Below, one piece after another: positions 8,508 to 17,465 of a DNA stretch of 37,312 nt (position 1 is its first letter; each line of letters starts with the position of its first letter). The notes beneath the pieces are model-generated. The model was not told where the DNA came from. It did no database searches and saw only the letters and a list, made by a program, of their open reading frames with translations. A program made the translations under genes and the position numbers. The DNA is from an uncultured Celeribacter sp. (lineage in GTDB: Bacteria; Pseudomonadota; Alphaproteobacteria; Rhodobacterales; Rhodobacteraceae). The DNA is taken from contig CALLMA010000073.1 of assembly GCA_938008015.1 (NCBI GenBank), positions 1 to 37,312 of the forward strand, read 5' to 3'.

Positions 8508-10045
8508 AGCAAATTCGTCTTTTAAGCAGTTTTATGACCGTAGGCTTTTGGACTTTATTGAGCAGAATTCTCGGGTTTGTAAGAGAGATTTTAATCTTAA
8601 ATCTTATCGGCCCTGGTCCTGTCATGGATGCGTTTGTGGCCGCTTTCCGGCTCCCAAATATGTTCCGCAGATTTTTGGCAGAAGGTGCTTTTAATGCAGC
8701 CTTCGTGCCGATGTTTTCTAAAAAACTTGAAGGCGGTGAAAACGCTGATGTCTTCGCTTCTCAAGCATTAAGCTTTTTAAGCGCTGTTGTCATCGCGCTC
8801 ACCGCCCTTGCAATGATTTTCATGCCCGCCTTCGTGTTTATCACCGCAGAGGGATTTTATGGAGATGAGCGCTTCGATCTGACGGTTGGATTTGGCTATA
8901 TTTTGTTTCCCTATATTGTGTTCATGTCATTAAGTGCTCTTTTTTCTGGCGTTCTCAATGCCTCGGGAAAATTCGCCGCCGCCGCCGCCGCGCCAGTCCT
9001 CTTGAATATCCTCGCGATCTCCGCGATGATACTCGGATCCAGCTTTGGAAATGATGTTATCGGCTGGCTCATTTGGGCCATCCCGCTCGCAGGCGTCGCG
9101 CAATTGGCTTTATTGTGGCGCGCCACGCGAAAAATCGGCATTCATTTGAGGCTCTCTTTGCCCAAATGGAATGATGACATGAAGAAATTGCTCGTGATCG
9201 CCTTTCCAGCAGCTCTTGCTTCAGGCGTTTTGCAAATTAATCTACTTGTCGGCCAACTTGTCGCATCGGGCACTGAAAAAGCGATTTCTTGGCTTTATGC
9301 CGCGGATCGATTGTATCAACTGCCACTGGGCGTTGTGGGCATTGCGATTGGAATTGTGTTGCTTCCCTCCCTCTCGCGCCACCTTAAATCAGGCGATACA
9401 TCAGCCTCACAAGACGCCCTATCACGCGCAGCTGAATTTTCACTGGCACTCACGTTGCCTTGTGCCGTCGCCCTCTTCATTATGCCGATCCCACTTGTCC
9501 GCATCCTCTTTGAGAACGGTCAAACAGGGCCAGAGGACACGAAAGCCATCGCACTTGCTGTTGCAATCTATGGTTTGGGCCTGCCTGCTTTTGTTTTACA
9601 AAAAGTCCTACAGCCCATCTTTTTCGCACGCGAAGATACCAAAACACCCTTTAGATTTGCCTTTATCTCCATGATTGTGAACACCGCAATTGCGCTCATT
9701 GGGGCGATTTACATTGGATGGCTTGCAGCTGCCTTTGCGGCGATTTGCGCAAGTTGGGTGCAAGTCATTCTCTTATGGATTGCATCAAAAAAATTCGGAC
9801 CGATTGCGCAATTTGATCGCCGTTTTTACCAGCGCATCTGGAAAATTTTGCTTTCGTCTTTGACAATGGGCGCCTTTTTATATGGCGTGATCAAAATCTT
9901 AGACACAGCACTGATGACATCGGGCCTTCAAATCATCGCCTTGATAGGGGTCATCATCAGCGCAATCATCTGTTACTTTGGCATCGGGACACTCTTAGGC
10001 GCTTTTTCACTGCGTGAATTGAAGAACTCCTTCAAACGCAGCTAA
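8504..10045 (+). CDS. murJ: Lipid II flippase MurJ (MviN)
   Basis: LSRILGFVREILI, AFRLPNMFRRFLAEGAFNAAFVPMF, multiple TM segments; ATGA overlap with glnD. Confidence 0.96.
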   Translation: MKQIRLLSSFMTVGFWTLLSRILGFVREILILNLIGPGPVMDAFVAAFRLPNMFRRFLAEGAFNAAFVPMFSKKLEGGENADVFASQALSFLSAVVIALTALAMIFMPAFVFITAEGFYGDERFDLTVGFGYILFPYIVFMSLSALFSGVLNASGKFAAAAAAPVLLNILAISAMILGSSFGNDVIGWLIWAIPLAGVAQLALLWRATRKIGIHLRLSLPKWNDDMKKLLVIAFPAALASGVLQINLLVGQLVASGTEKAISWLYAADRLYQLPLGVVGIAIGIVLLPSLSRHLKSGDTSASQDALSRAAEFSLALTLPCAVALFIMPIPLVRILFENGQTGPEDTKAIALAVAIYGLGLPAFVLQKVLQPIFFAREDTKTPFRFAFISMIVNTAIALIGAIYIGWLAAAFAAICASWVQVILLWIASKKFGPIAQFDRRFYQRIWKILLSSLTMGAFLYGVIKILDTALMTSGLQIIALIGVIISAIICYFGIGTLLGAFSLRELKNSFKRS

Positions 10046-10047
10046 AC

Positions 10048-10083
10048 AAAAACCAGCCTCTTTTTACAAAGGCTGGTTTTAAA
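10048..10083 (+). terminator. Rho-independent terminator after murJ
   Basis: Stem aaaccagcc (about 10050-10058) / ggctggttt (10071-10079) followed by T residues. Confidence 0.8.
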
Positions 10084-10121
10084 TTCTGATCATTATGATC
10101 TATGTGCTTCATTCAAAAGAC

Positions 10122-12023
10122 TTATTTACGACGCACTGGCGCCGAGTTGCCGCCCTTGCGGTGTGGCTTGTGGCGTGGCCGTGCGCCTTCAGCTGAAGAA
10201 CCGCCCCCTTTAGGGCCTCCACGCTTTCCGCCCGGCTTACCATTTGAATTGCGGTCACTGCTCTTGCTATCGTAAACGCCAGCAACATCTGTGCCTTTTT
10301 TGCGCGGTTTTTTAGCAGGTTTTGCAGAGCTGTGAACCGCCTCATCGCGCTTTTTAGGCTTTGAATCTGGACGCTTATCAAAGCTTTTATTTCTTTGATC
10401 ATCACCAAACTTACGACCGCCTCTACGTTGCGGCTTACTATCTGAAAACTTTGGTGCACCCGCCACTCGCTTAACGGAAATCTCATCCTCAAGCATAGCT
10501 TTTGGACCAAGTTCATCCAAAAAGGCCGCCATTTTCTCTTCTTTGATTTCAACAAAGGTTTCCCGCTGTTCCATCTTAATTTTGCCAATATCAGCTTTTG
10601 TAAGATTAGCTTCACGACAAATTAAAGGAATAAGCCAACGAGGCTCCGCCCCTTCATTGCGACCAACAGAAAGTGTCACCCAAGCCGATGGGCCGAAAGA
10701 TTCGCGCACATCTTTTGCTTTTCCTGTAGGCTTTGCTCCAAGCTCTTCAGGCGCAGAAAGACCAGCGCGATATAGGCGCAAACAGCTAACAGCGATTTGC
10801 TCAGGGCTATATTGTTCTAAAAGCCCTTTCGCAAATTCTTGCTCTTCAGCGCTTAAATCTTTTTTCCAAGCATCATCTTCAATCAAGCGCTTTTCGTCTA
10901 AGGCAAGGATTTCATCTGCATTTGGCGCATAAGTCCACTCAGCGTCGATCTTAGCCCATTTAAGCAAACGTGATACTTTATTCGATGCTTTATCCGTCGT
11001 AATCAGGGCTGAAACACCCTTGCGCCCAGCGCGGCCCGTACGACCAGAACGGTGCAAAAGCCCTTCTGTATTTGTTGGAATATCCGCGTGAATAACAAGC
11101 TCGAGATTTGGCAAATCAATACCACGCGCAGCAACATCTGTTGCAACACAAACGCGCGAACGACCATCGCGCAAAGCTTGGAGTGCATGCGTTCTCTCAT
11201 CTTGGCTCAATTCGCCCGAGAGGCTCACAACGGAGAACCCTCTATTGGCAAAACGCGCCGTCAAACGCGCAACAGCGGCGCGTGTATTTGCGAAAACAAT
11301 AGATGTTGGCGCGTCATAATAACGCAGCAAATTGATAATGGCGTTCTCACTGTCGCGCGGCGACACTTGAACAACTTGATATGAAATATCAGAGTGCTGC
11401 TTCTTTTCACTCACAGTGCTAATGCGCACGGCGTCTTTTTGATAATTTTGTGCAATCTGCGTGATAGATTTAGAAACAGTTGCAGAAAAGAGCAATGTGC
11501 GGCGTGTTTCTGGCGCTTCACCGAGCATAAATTCGAGATCTTCACGGAAACCCAAATCAAGCATTTCATCAGCTTCATCGAGGACAATCGCTTTAATATC
11601 GCTTAGATCCAATGCGCCGCGTGTAATATGATCGCGCAGACGTCCAGGTGTTCCAACAACGATATGCGCGCCACGCTCAAGCGAGCGTCTTTCATTGCGT
11701 GCATCCATGCCGCCGATACATGTCGAAAGGCGCATGCCTGTTTTTTCATACAGCCACTCTAATTCGCGAGCGACTTGCATCGCCAACTCTCTTGTCGGAG
11801 CAATCACGAGCGCCAAAGGAGATGCCGCACGTTCGAATCTTTCGTTCTCTCCTAGCAATGTCGGCGCAATCGCCAAACCAAAGCCAACGGTCTTGCCCGA
11901 TCCTGTTTGTGCAGATACAAGCAAATCAGAATGTTGAATTTCTGATGCAGTTACAGCTTGTTGCACATCAGTCAAAGTTTCATAACCGCGTTCTTTTATC
12001 GCGTCGAAGAGAAGAGTTGTCAT
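10122..12023 (-). CDS. DEAD-box ATP-dependent RNA helicase with DbpA-type RNA-binding domain and basic tail
   Basis: SAQTGSGKTVGF, PTRELAMQ, VLDEADEMLDLGF, SATVS, HRSGRTGRAGRKG helicase motifs; low-complexity Lys/Arg/Gly C-terminus. Confidence 0.95.
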   Translation of the reverse strand: MTTLLFDAIKERGYETLTDVQQAVTASEIQHSDLLVSAQTGSGKTVGFGLAIAPTLLGENERFERAASPLALVIAPTRELAMQVARELEWLYEKTGMRLSTCIGGMDARNERRSLERGAHIVVGTPGRLRDHITRGALDLSDIKAIVLDEADEMLDLGFREDLEFMLGEAPETRRTLLFSATVSKSITQIAQNYQKDAVRISTVSEKKQHSDISYQVVQVSPRDSENAIINLLRYYDAPTSIVFANTRAAVARLTARFANRGFSVVSLSGELSQDERTHALQALRDGRSRVCVATDVAARGIDLPNLELVIHADIPTNTEGLLHRSGRTGRAGRKGVSALITTDKASNKVSRLLKWAKIDAEWTYAPNADEILALDEKRLIEDDAWKKDLSAEEQEFAKGLLEQYSPEQIAVSCLRLYRAGLSAPEELGAKPTGKAKDVRESFGPSAWVTLSVGRNEGAEPRWLIPLICREANLTKADIGKIKMEQRETFVEIKEEKMAAFLDELGPKAMLEDEISVKRVAGAPKFSDSKPQRRGGRKFGDDQRNKSFDKRPDSKPKKRDEAVHSSAKPAKKPRKKGTDVAGVYDSKSSDRNSNGKPGGKRGGPKGGGSSAEGARPRHKPHRKGGNSAPVRRK

Positions 12024-12142
12024 AGGGAAGTATCCAAAAACCGGCGCAGCCCATCTGCGCTAGATAGGACCCTCTAAAGCTCTAGGCGCGATTTGTCTAT
12101 CAATCTTTGGAAAATACGTTAAAATTAATTCCCCTCGCCCCC

Positions 12143-12601
12143 TTAAACAGGGAGCGCAGTTGTCTTAAAAACAGTGCGCATTGCAAAAGATGTTTGCATG
12201 GATTGCACCCCTGGCAGGCAAGCGAGACGGCGATGGATTTGCGCAAAATGATCGGTGTCTGCCGCCACAACTTTGAGCATATAATCGGCCTTCCCTGCCA
12301 TCAAATGGCACTCTAAAACATCATCCACTTTGCGCACCGCTTTTTCGAAGTCATCCAAAACGTCATCAGCCTGACTTGTTAAAGCCACTTCAACAAAAGC
12401 CGTTGTGCGCCGATCAATATGCCTTGGGTCTAGCAAAGCGACATAATTCTTGATCACACCATCCGCTTCAAGGCGTTGCATGCGTCGATGGCATGAAGAG
12501 GAAGAGAGATTAACAGAAGCTGAGAGCTCCGCATTTGATATGCGGCCCCGCTTTTGAAGCACTCTTAAAATACGCCGATCTGCATCATCTAATGAAATCA
12601 C
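12143..12601 (-). CDS. Lrp/AsnC family transcriptional regulator
   Basis: LDDADRRILRVLQKRGRISNAELSASVNLSSSSCHRRMQRLEADGVI HTH followed by RAM-like domain (VLECHLMAGKADYMLKVVAAD). Confidence 0.95.
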   Translation of the reverse strand: MISLDDADRRILRVLQKRGRISNAELSASVNLSSSSCHRRMQRLEADGVIKNYVALLDPRHIDRRTTAFVEVALTSQADDVLDDFEKAVRKVDDVLECHLMAGKADYMLKVVAADTDHFAQIHRRLACLPGVQSMQTSFAMRTVFKTTALPV

Positions 12602-12662
12602 AATACCCTCCTCAACATGTCACTATGCTTACATATTTTATCTAGCCAAAACAAAAACAAAA

Positions 12663-12694
12663 AACGACCAACATCCAAAAGAATGTTGGCCGTT
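12663..12694 (-). terminator. Rho-independent terminator of the flotillin gene
   Basis: Inverted repeat aacgaccaacat (12663-12674) / atgttggccgtt (12683-12694) with A-rich + strand to the left (T tract on minus). Confidence 0.75.
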
Positions 12695-12727
12695 TGCAGC
12701 TTATCAATTCAACCTTGATCTATTAGA

Positions 12728-14401
12728 TCAATTAATCTGCTCAGCTTCAACCGGGGCCGGCGCATCCACGACAGCTGGTTCAGCCACCACATCCATGGCA
12801 TCATTTGCAACACCTGCAAGACCATTTTCTAAGCTAAATCCCAGTTCCTTACCAAGCGCTTGCATGGCCGGCATTTGCAACGCCATACCCAACACAGAAT
12901 CTAGGGCTTGATTTACAGGCGTTCCACCAGAACCATTCGCTGACGAACCATTTGTAGGTTGCCCCATGCCTGTCACCTGATGAATCTTGATCGAGTCGAT
13001 TTTTTCAGCAGGTTTCACCATTTCAGTAATGATGGCTGGCATCGCTTCGAGCTGTGCAAGGCGAACCTTCATTGCAATGATCTCAGGGCTGAGTTCGTTT
13101 TCAGAGTTCGCAATCGCTTTTTGACCTTCAGCTGTTGCCAATAAGTCAGCTTTTTTCGCTTCAGCACGTACTGTCAGCGCACTCGCATCCGCATGTGCTT
13201 CTTCAAGTTTTGCAGCTGCTCTATCGCTTGCGGCTTCTTTTTCTGCTTGTGCTGCCAAACGGATCGATGTTGCTTGACGCTCAGCTTCTTTTTCAGCTTC
13301 AATCAAAGAGATACGCTTAGCACGCTCAGCCTCAGCCACGGCGCGCGCGGTTTCAATAGCTTCAGACGCCTTCTTAGCTTCAGCGCGTGCACTATCCGCA
13401 GAAGCGCGTGCACGGCTTTCTTCTTCTGATTTCTTGGCAACGATAATCGCACGTTCTTGATCAGCAACTTCAAGCTCACGCTCTTTTGCAATCTCTGCTT
13501 CGCGGATCGCGCGCTCACGCTCGATTTCTGCAGAACGTACGGCACGTTCACGCTCAATACGCGCCTCATCTTTCGCACGATCTGAAGCTTCTTGATTGCG
13601 TGCGATTTGTGCTTCTTGTTGCGCTTGCATTGTTTGAATTTCTTCAATCTGTACAATTTCCGCTTGCTTTTGCTCACGCTCAATTTGGTATTTGCGCTTT
13701 TCCGCTTCCATTTCAGACTGGGCCACAGAAACATCCGCCTCTGCAGAAATTTCAGCGCGCTCTTTACGTGATGTCGCGATCACAGCTGCCAGCTTTTGCA
13801 TCCCGACCGCGTTAAACGCGTTGTTTTCATCAAGAGCTTCAAAAGGCGTCTGATCAAGCGCCGTCAAAGAAACAGCTTCTAATTCCAAACCGTTTTTCAA
13901 AAGATCTTCCGAAATTGCATTTTGCACTTCTTGCACAAAGCTTGCGCGGTTTTCATGGAGTTCATCCATTGTCATCTGAGCCGCAACAGCGCGCAGACCA
14001 TCAACCAATTTCCCTTCGATCATCTCACGCAATTGTTCAACATGTGATGTCCGATCACCCAATGTTTGAGCCGCACGCGAAATGCCATCTTCTGTCGCAT
14101 TTACAGAAACATAAAACTCCACACCCACATCAACACGCATACGATCTTTCGTGATCAAGGATTGGTCAGAAATACGCGCAACCTCAAGACGAAGTGTCTT
14201 CATGTTAACTTCTGCGATTTCATGCAAGAAAGGCACAACGATTGTACCACCATCCATGATAACTTTTTTACCACCAGAACCCGTTTTAACCAAACTAGTT
14301 TCTCGCGTCGCACGCTTATAAAGGCGCGCCATAATCATTCCGATAAAAATAAGCAGGCCAACAATAATGCCCGCAACCGTTACTAAGGAAGCTAAATCCA
14401 T
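12728..14401 (-). CDS. Flotillin/YqiK-type SPFH-domain membrane protein
   Basis: N-terminal TM, SPFH core (GGGTIVVPFLHEIAEVNMKTLRLEVARISDQSLITKDRMRVDVGVEFYV), long Glu/Ala/Arg/Lys-rich coiled coil. Confidence 0.92.
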   Translation of the reverse strand: MDLASLVTVAGIIVGLLIFIGMIMARLYKRATRETSLVKTGSGGKKVIMDGGTIVVPFLHEIAEVNMKTLRLEVARISDQSLITKDRMRVDVGVEFYVSVNATEDGISRAAQTLGDRTSHVEQLREMIEGKLVDGLRAVAAQMTMDELHENRASFVQEVQNAISEDLLKNGLELEAVSLTALDQTPFEALDENNAFNAVGMQKLAAVIATSRKERAEISAEADVSVAQSEMEAEKRKYQIEREQKQAEIVQIEEIQTMQAQQEAQIARNQEASDRAKDEARIERERAVRSAEIERERAIREAEIAKERELEVADQERAIIVAKKSEEESRARASADSARAEAKKASEAIETARAVAEAERAKRISLIEAEKEAERQATSIRLAAQAEKEAASDRAAAKLEEAHADASALTVRAEAKKADLLATAEGQKAIANSENELSPEIIAMKVRLAQLEAMPAIITEMVKPAEKIDSIKIHQVTGMGQPTNGSSANGSGGTPVNQALDSVLGMALQMPAMQALGKELGFSLENGLAGVANDAMDVVAEPAVVDAPAPVEAEQIN

Positions 14402-14444
14402 ATAATTTCTCCGAATTTGTAATATTAATTTTGTATCTGACTTT

Positions 14445-15155
14445 TCAAATCACATAAAACTGATCACCGCTTTTGCGGATCAATGTCACGCTGCTGCCTC
14501 TTGGGTAGCTATCTTGCTCGCGCAAAGGCTCTGCACGCAAATAATGAACATTACCATGCCGATCTTTGACCTTCACTTCCGCAGGGCGCCCACGCTCAGC
14601 TGTGCCTTGCGTGACTGTGCCTCGAGCACCGCGCAGATGACGCACTCGAACAGCAGAGGTTTCAGTCTTTGGCATAATAAGGGCCACCCAATTCGCAATA
14701 ATCCGCGTAATAGCTAAAGCTGGGACGAAGACAATCATCGAAGCCAAAAGCGCGGGCAATTGGGCATTAAAAATATTTTGTACGACCGACTGGGTGATCA
14801 ATCCAAACAGACCAAACATCGTTAAAAAAGACACCAGCCAAATCAAGAAAGGCACATCTCTTGCGCCAATCCATGTGAAAATGCCACCAGTCGTCCCAGT
14901 ATCCATACTATCGGCAACATCAATCCCTTCAGAAAGATCTACCATAGAGGCATCGAGTTCTGCGGAGAGATCAAAATCAAAATCCGCATCAACATCTGGC
15001 GCATCTGTCCCAACACCTAAAATACTCCCACCCAAAAGCGCACTGAGGGGTTCAATCGTAAAAAGCCCAAAAACGACGGCCAAAGAGATAGCAAATGGAA
15101 TTGTGTGGGGGGAAGTGAGGAGGTCGTACATTAAATATCCTTTCAATATATACAT
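14445..15155 (-). CDS. YqiJ-like / OB-fold (NfeD-like) membrane protein
   Basis: Multiple TM segments and C-terminal OB-like domain (RHLRGARGTVTQGTAERGRPAEVKVKDRHGNVHYLRAEP); directly upstream of the flotillin gene on the same strand. Confidence 0.85.
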   Translation of the reverse strand: MYILKGYLMYDLLTSPHTIPFAISLAVVFGLFTIEPLSALLGGSILGVGTDAPDVDADFDFDLSAELDASMVDLSEGIDVADSMDTGTTGGIFTWIGARDVPFLIWLVSFLTMFGLFGLITQSVVQNIFNAQLPALLASMIVFVPALAITRIIANWVALIMPKTETSAVRVRHLRGARGTVTQGTAERGRPAEVKVKDRHGNVHYLRAEPLREQDSYPRGSSVTLIRKSGDQFYVI

Positions 15156-15204
15156 AGGTAAAATTTTAAAAATGTGAAGGATTTATTCGCAAATTTTTCA
15201 AAAT

Positions 15205-15240
15205 TGCTTAAATATGCTTAAATATGCTTAAAACACTTAA
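15205..15240. repeat. Tandem 10-bp repeat TGCTTAAATA/TGCTTAAATA/TGCTTAAAAC plus ACTTAA (candidate operator)
   Basis: Read directly: 15205-15214, 15215-15224, 15225-15234 and partial 15235-15240, just upstream of the HTH gene at 15250. Confidence 0.8.
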
Positions 15241-15249
15241 CCGAACTCA

Positions 15250-15732
15250 TTGAAAACGCAAATACAGAAAATGCCCGATTTCATCGAACGCCGAAAACTC
15301 GCAAGATCGATTGACCGCACACGCGAAGAAGTCGGCCAAATCCAAATGCCAGAGCAAGGTTGGCTCGCTTCGATGCGCAAAGCCTTAGGGATGCCTGCCG
15401 AATATGTGGCCAAGCGCAAAGGCGTTAGTCGCAACGCCATTTATCAAGCCGAAAAAAGCGAAAAGGAAGGTTCTATTTCCCTCAAGCAGATGGAGCATCT
15501 GGCACAAGCCATGGGCGGCAAATTTGTCTATGCGATCCTTCCAGATGGGCGCATTGAAGATATCAAGTATCAACATGCGCAGGTGAAAGCGAAAGCTTTG
15601 CTCCAAACCGAAGAGGGTGCGCAGAATTGGACGCAAGAAGAACGCGAAGATTGGGTGGACGATAAGGCCGCTGAATTGCTTCACGATATGCCAAGCAATT
15701 TTTGGGAAACCTTAGACGATCCCAAAGGTTAA
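15250..15732 (+). CDS. Mobile mystery protein A-family HTH protein
   Basis: ARSIDRTREEVGQIQMPEQGWLASMRKALGMPAEYVAKRKGVSRNAIYQAEKSEKEGSISLKQMEHLAQAMGGKFVYAILPDG matches the family pattern (recalled as TIGR02612). TTG start at 15250 or ATG at 15271. Confidence 0.85.
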   Translation: MKTQIQKMPDFIERRKLARSIDRTREEVGQIQMPEQGWLASMRKALGMPAEYVAKRKGVSRNAIYQAEKSEKEGSISLKQMEHLAQAMGGKFVYAILPDGRIEDIKYQHAQVKAKALLQTEEGAQNWTQEEREDWVDDKAAELLHDMPSNFWETLDDPKG

Positions 15733-15903
15733 CCCTCTCTTTCCAAGCTCATTTCACCGAAGGTGAGAGGTGAAATTGGGAAAAGGCCGCCAGTGCGGAG
15801 CCTGATTTCTTTCAAAAAACCAACGCGAATGTGACAAGACTTAACGCTTCATTTCGTATAGTGATTTATAATGTCGTTCGTTATTCGGTCCACAAGGGAG
15901 ATC

Positions 15904-16839
15904 ATGATGCATAAGACTTCGAAATTCAGTCTGCCCCATTCACAATGCACCCCAGAAGCGCACTATTTGAACCGTCGCGCCCTCATCGCAGGCGCTGCTG
16001 GAGCAGGCGCTTTATTTGCGAGCGGCACTCAGGCGCAAGAAAACCCTGACTTCCAGATAAACGGCTTTAATACCACAGAAGAGCCGAACACATTAAAAGA
16101 CATCTCCTCCTATAACAACTTTTATGAATTTGGGACGAGCAAAGAAGATCCCGCACGATATGCGCACAATCTAACGACAGATCCTTGGAGTGTTGAAATC
16201 GATGGTCTTGTTGAGCGGCCTGGCTCATATGATCTGGGCGATATATTGAAAAACGTGAACATCGAAGAGCGCATTTATCGCTTCCGCTGTGTTGAAGCGT
16301 GGTCCATGGTCATTCCTTGGAATGGCTTCGAGCTTAATCAGCTGTTAAATCTAGCTGGCATCCAACCCTCCGCTAAATATGTGCGCATGGAAACGCTCTT
16401 TCGCCCTGAAGAAATGCGCGGTCAACGAACACGTGTGCTTGACTGGCCTTACGTGGAAGGGCTGCGCTTAGATGAAGCCATGCACCCCCTCACCATTATG
16501 GCAACAGGCCTTTATGGAAAAGAGCTCCCGAAGCAAAACGGCGCGCCCCTTAGGCTTGTTGTTCCATGGAAATACGGCTTCAAATCGATTAAAAGCATTG
16601 TAAAAATCACACTGACCGATGAGCAACCTATCAACAGCTGGCAAGCCACAAACGCCCGTGAATACGGATTTTATTCGAACGTAAACCCCAATGTAAATCA
16701 TCCTCGCTGGTCACAAGCGAGCGAGCGCCGCATTGGTGGAGGCCTCTTCGCACCTCGCATAAAAACATTGATGTTCAATGGATATGAAGAACATGTTGCC
16801 GATCTCTATGCGGGGATGGATCTAAGAAAGTATTACTAA
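15904..16839 (+). CDS. msrP: Protein-methionine-sulfoxide reductase catalytic subunit MsrP (YedY)
   Basis: Tat signal [23 protein letters not shown]; molybdopterin oxidoreductase core ([37 protein letters not shown]). ORF extends to 15871; ATG at 15904 or 15907 more likely. Confidence 0.95.
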   Translation: MMHKTSKFSLPHSQCTPEAHYLNRRALIAGAAGAGALFASGTQAQENPDFQINGFNTTEEPNTLKDISSYNNFYEFGTSKEDPARYAHNLTTDPWSVEIDGLVERPGSYDLGDILKNVNIEERIYRFRCVEAWSMVIPWNGFELNQLLNLAGIQPSAKYVRMETLFRPEEMRGQRTRVLDWPYVEGLRLDEAMHPLTIMATGLYGKELPKQNGAPLRLVVPWKYGFKSIKSIVKITLTDEQPINSWQATNAREYGFYSNVNPNVNHPRWSQASERRIGGGLFAPRIKTLMFNGYEEHVADLYAGMDLRKYY

Positions 16840-17435
16840 TGATAAACTTATGTAATCGAGGTTTGCGCAAAATTCCGACTTGGGTTCTATATGTTATTGC
16901 GCCTGTCGCCCCGATTTGGCTATTTTATCTTGCCGTAACGGGCGCATTGGGTGTGGAGCCCATCCAAGCCCTTGAGCACAAGATAGGCGAGCTTGGCTTG
17001 CAAGTTCTTATCTTCACCTTAGCGATCACACCAATGCGCAAATACATTGGCCTCAATCTATTGAAATTCCGCCGCGCCCTTGGGCTGATCGGCTTTTTCT
17101 ATGTCTTCTTGCATTTATTGGTATGGTTACTTCTTGATGTGCGCATCTTAGATCAAATTATTGATGACATCTTCAAGCGCCCGTTTATTACAATCGGGAT
17201 GATTTCCTTTGTCTTAATGATACCGCTGGCTATCACATCAAACAATCTTTCGATCAGAAAGCTTGGTCCTAAATGGCGCAAACTACATAAGCTCACTTAC
17301 CTTGCGACCTTCCTAGGCGGCGTACATTATGTGATGGTTGTCAAAGGTTGGCAAATAGAGCCTATGATCTACACGGGAGTCATATTAGCCTTATTGCTGA
17401 CGCGTATATCAACAAAAAAGCTGCGCTCAAAATGA
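16839..17435 (+). CDS. msrQ: Heme-binding membrane subunit MsrQ (YedZ)
   Basis: Ferric-reductase-like TM protein (FTLAITPMRKYIGLNLLKFRRALGLIGFFYVFLHLLVWL, RKLHKLTYLATFLGGVHYVMVVKGW) following msrP. Confidence 0.95.
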   Translation: MINLCNRGLRKIPTWVLYVIAPVAPIWLFYLAVTGALGVEPIQALEHKIGELGLQVLIFTLAITPMRKYIGLNLLKFRRALGLIGFFYVFLHLLVWLLLDVRILDQIIDDIFKRPFITIGMISFVLMIPLAITSNNLSIRKLGPKWRKLHKLTYLATFLGGVHYVMVVKGWQIEPMIYTGVILALLLTRISTKKLRSK

Positions 17436-17445
17436 CCGCAGCTTT
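17411..17445 (-). terminator. Terminator of the Sel1 gene, overlapping the 3' end of msrQ
   Basis: Inverted repeat aaagctgcg (about 17418-17425) / cgcagcttt (17437-17445); A6 run at 17414-17419 gives a T tract on minus. Confidence 0.7.
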
Positions 17446-17465
17446 CAGATCTATATGGGCTGCAA

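Noticed and set aside
10109-10615. 168-aa minus-strand ORF overlapping the helicase tail
   Set aside because: Shifted frame of the low-complexity basic C-terminus of the DEAD-box helicase; composition artefact.
13303-13734. 143-aa minus-strand ORF inside the flotillin gene
   Set aside because: Alternative frame of the repetitive coiled-coil coding region; no independent support.
15205-15240. CRISPR-like short repeats
   Set aside because: Repeats are 10 bp and directly contiguous with no spacers and no cas genes; operator-like instead.
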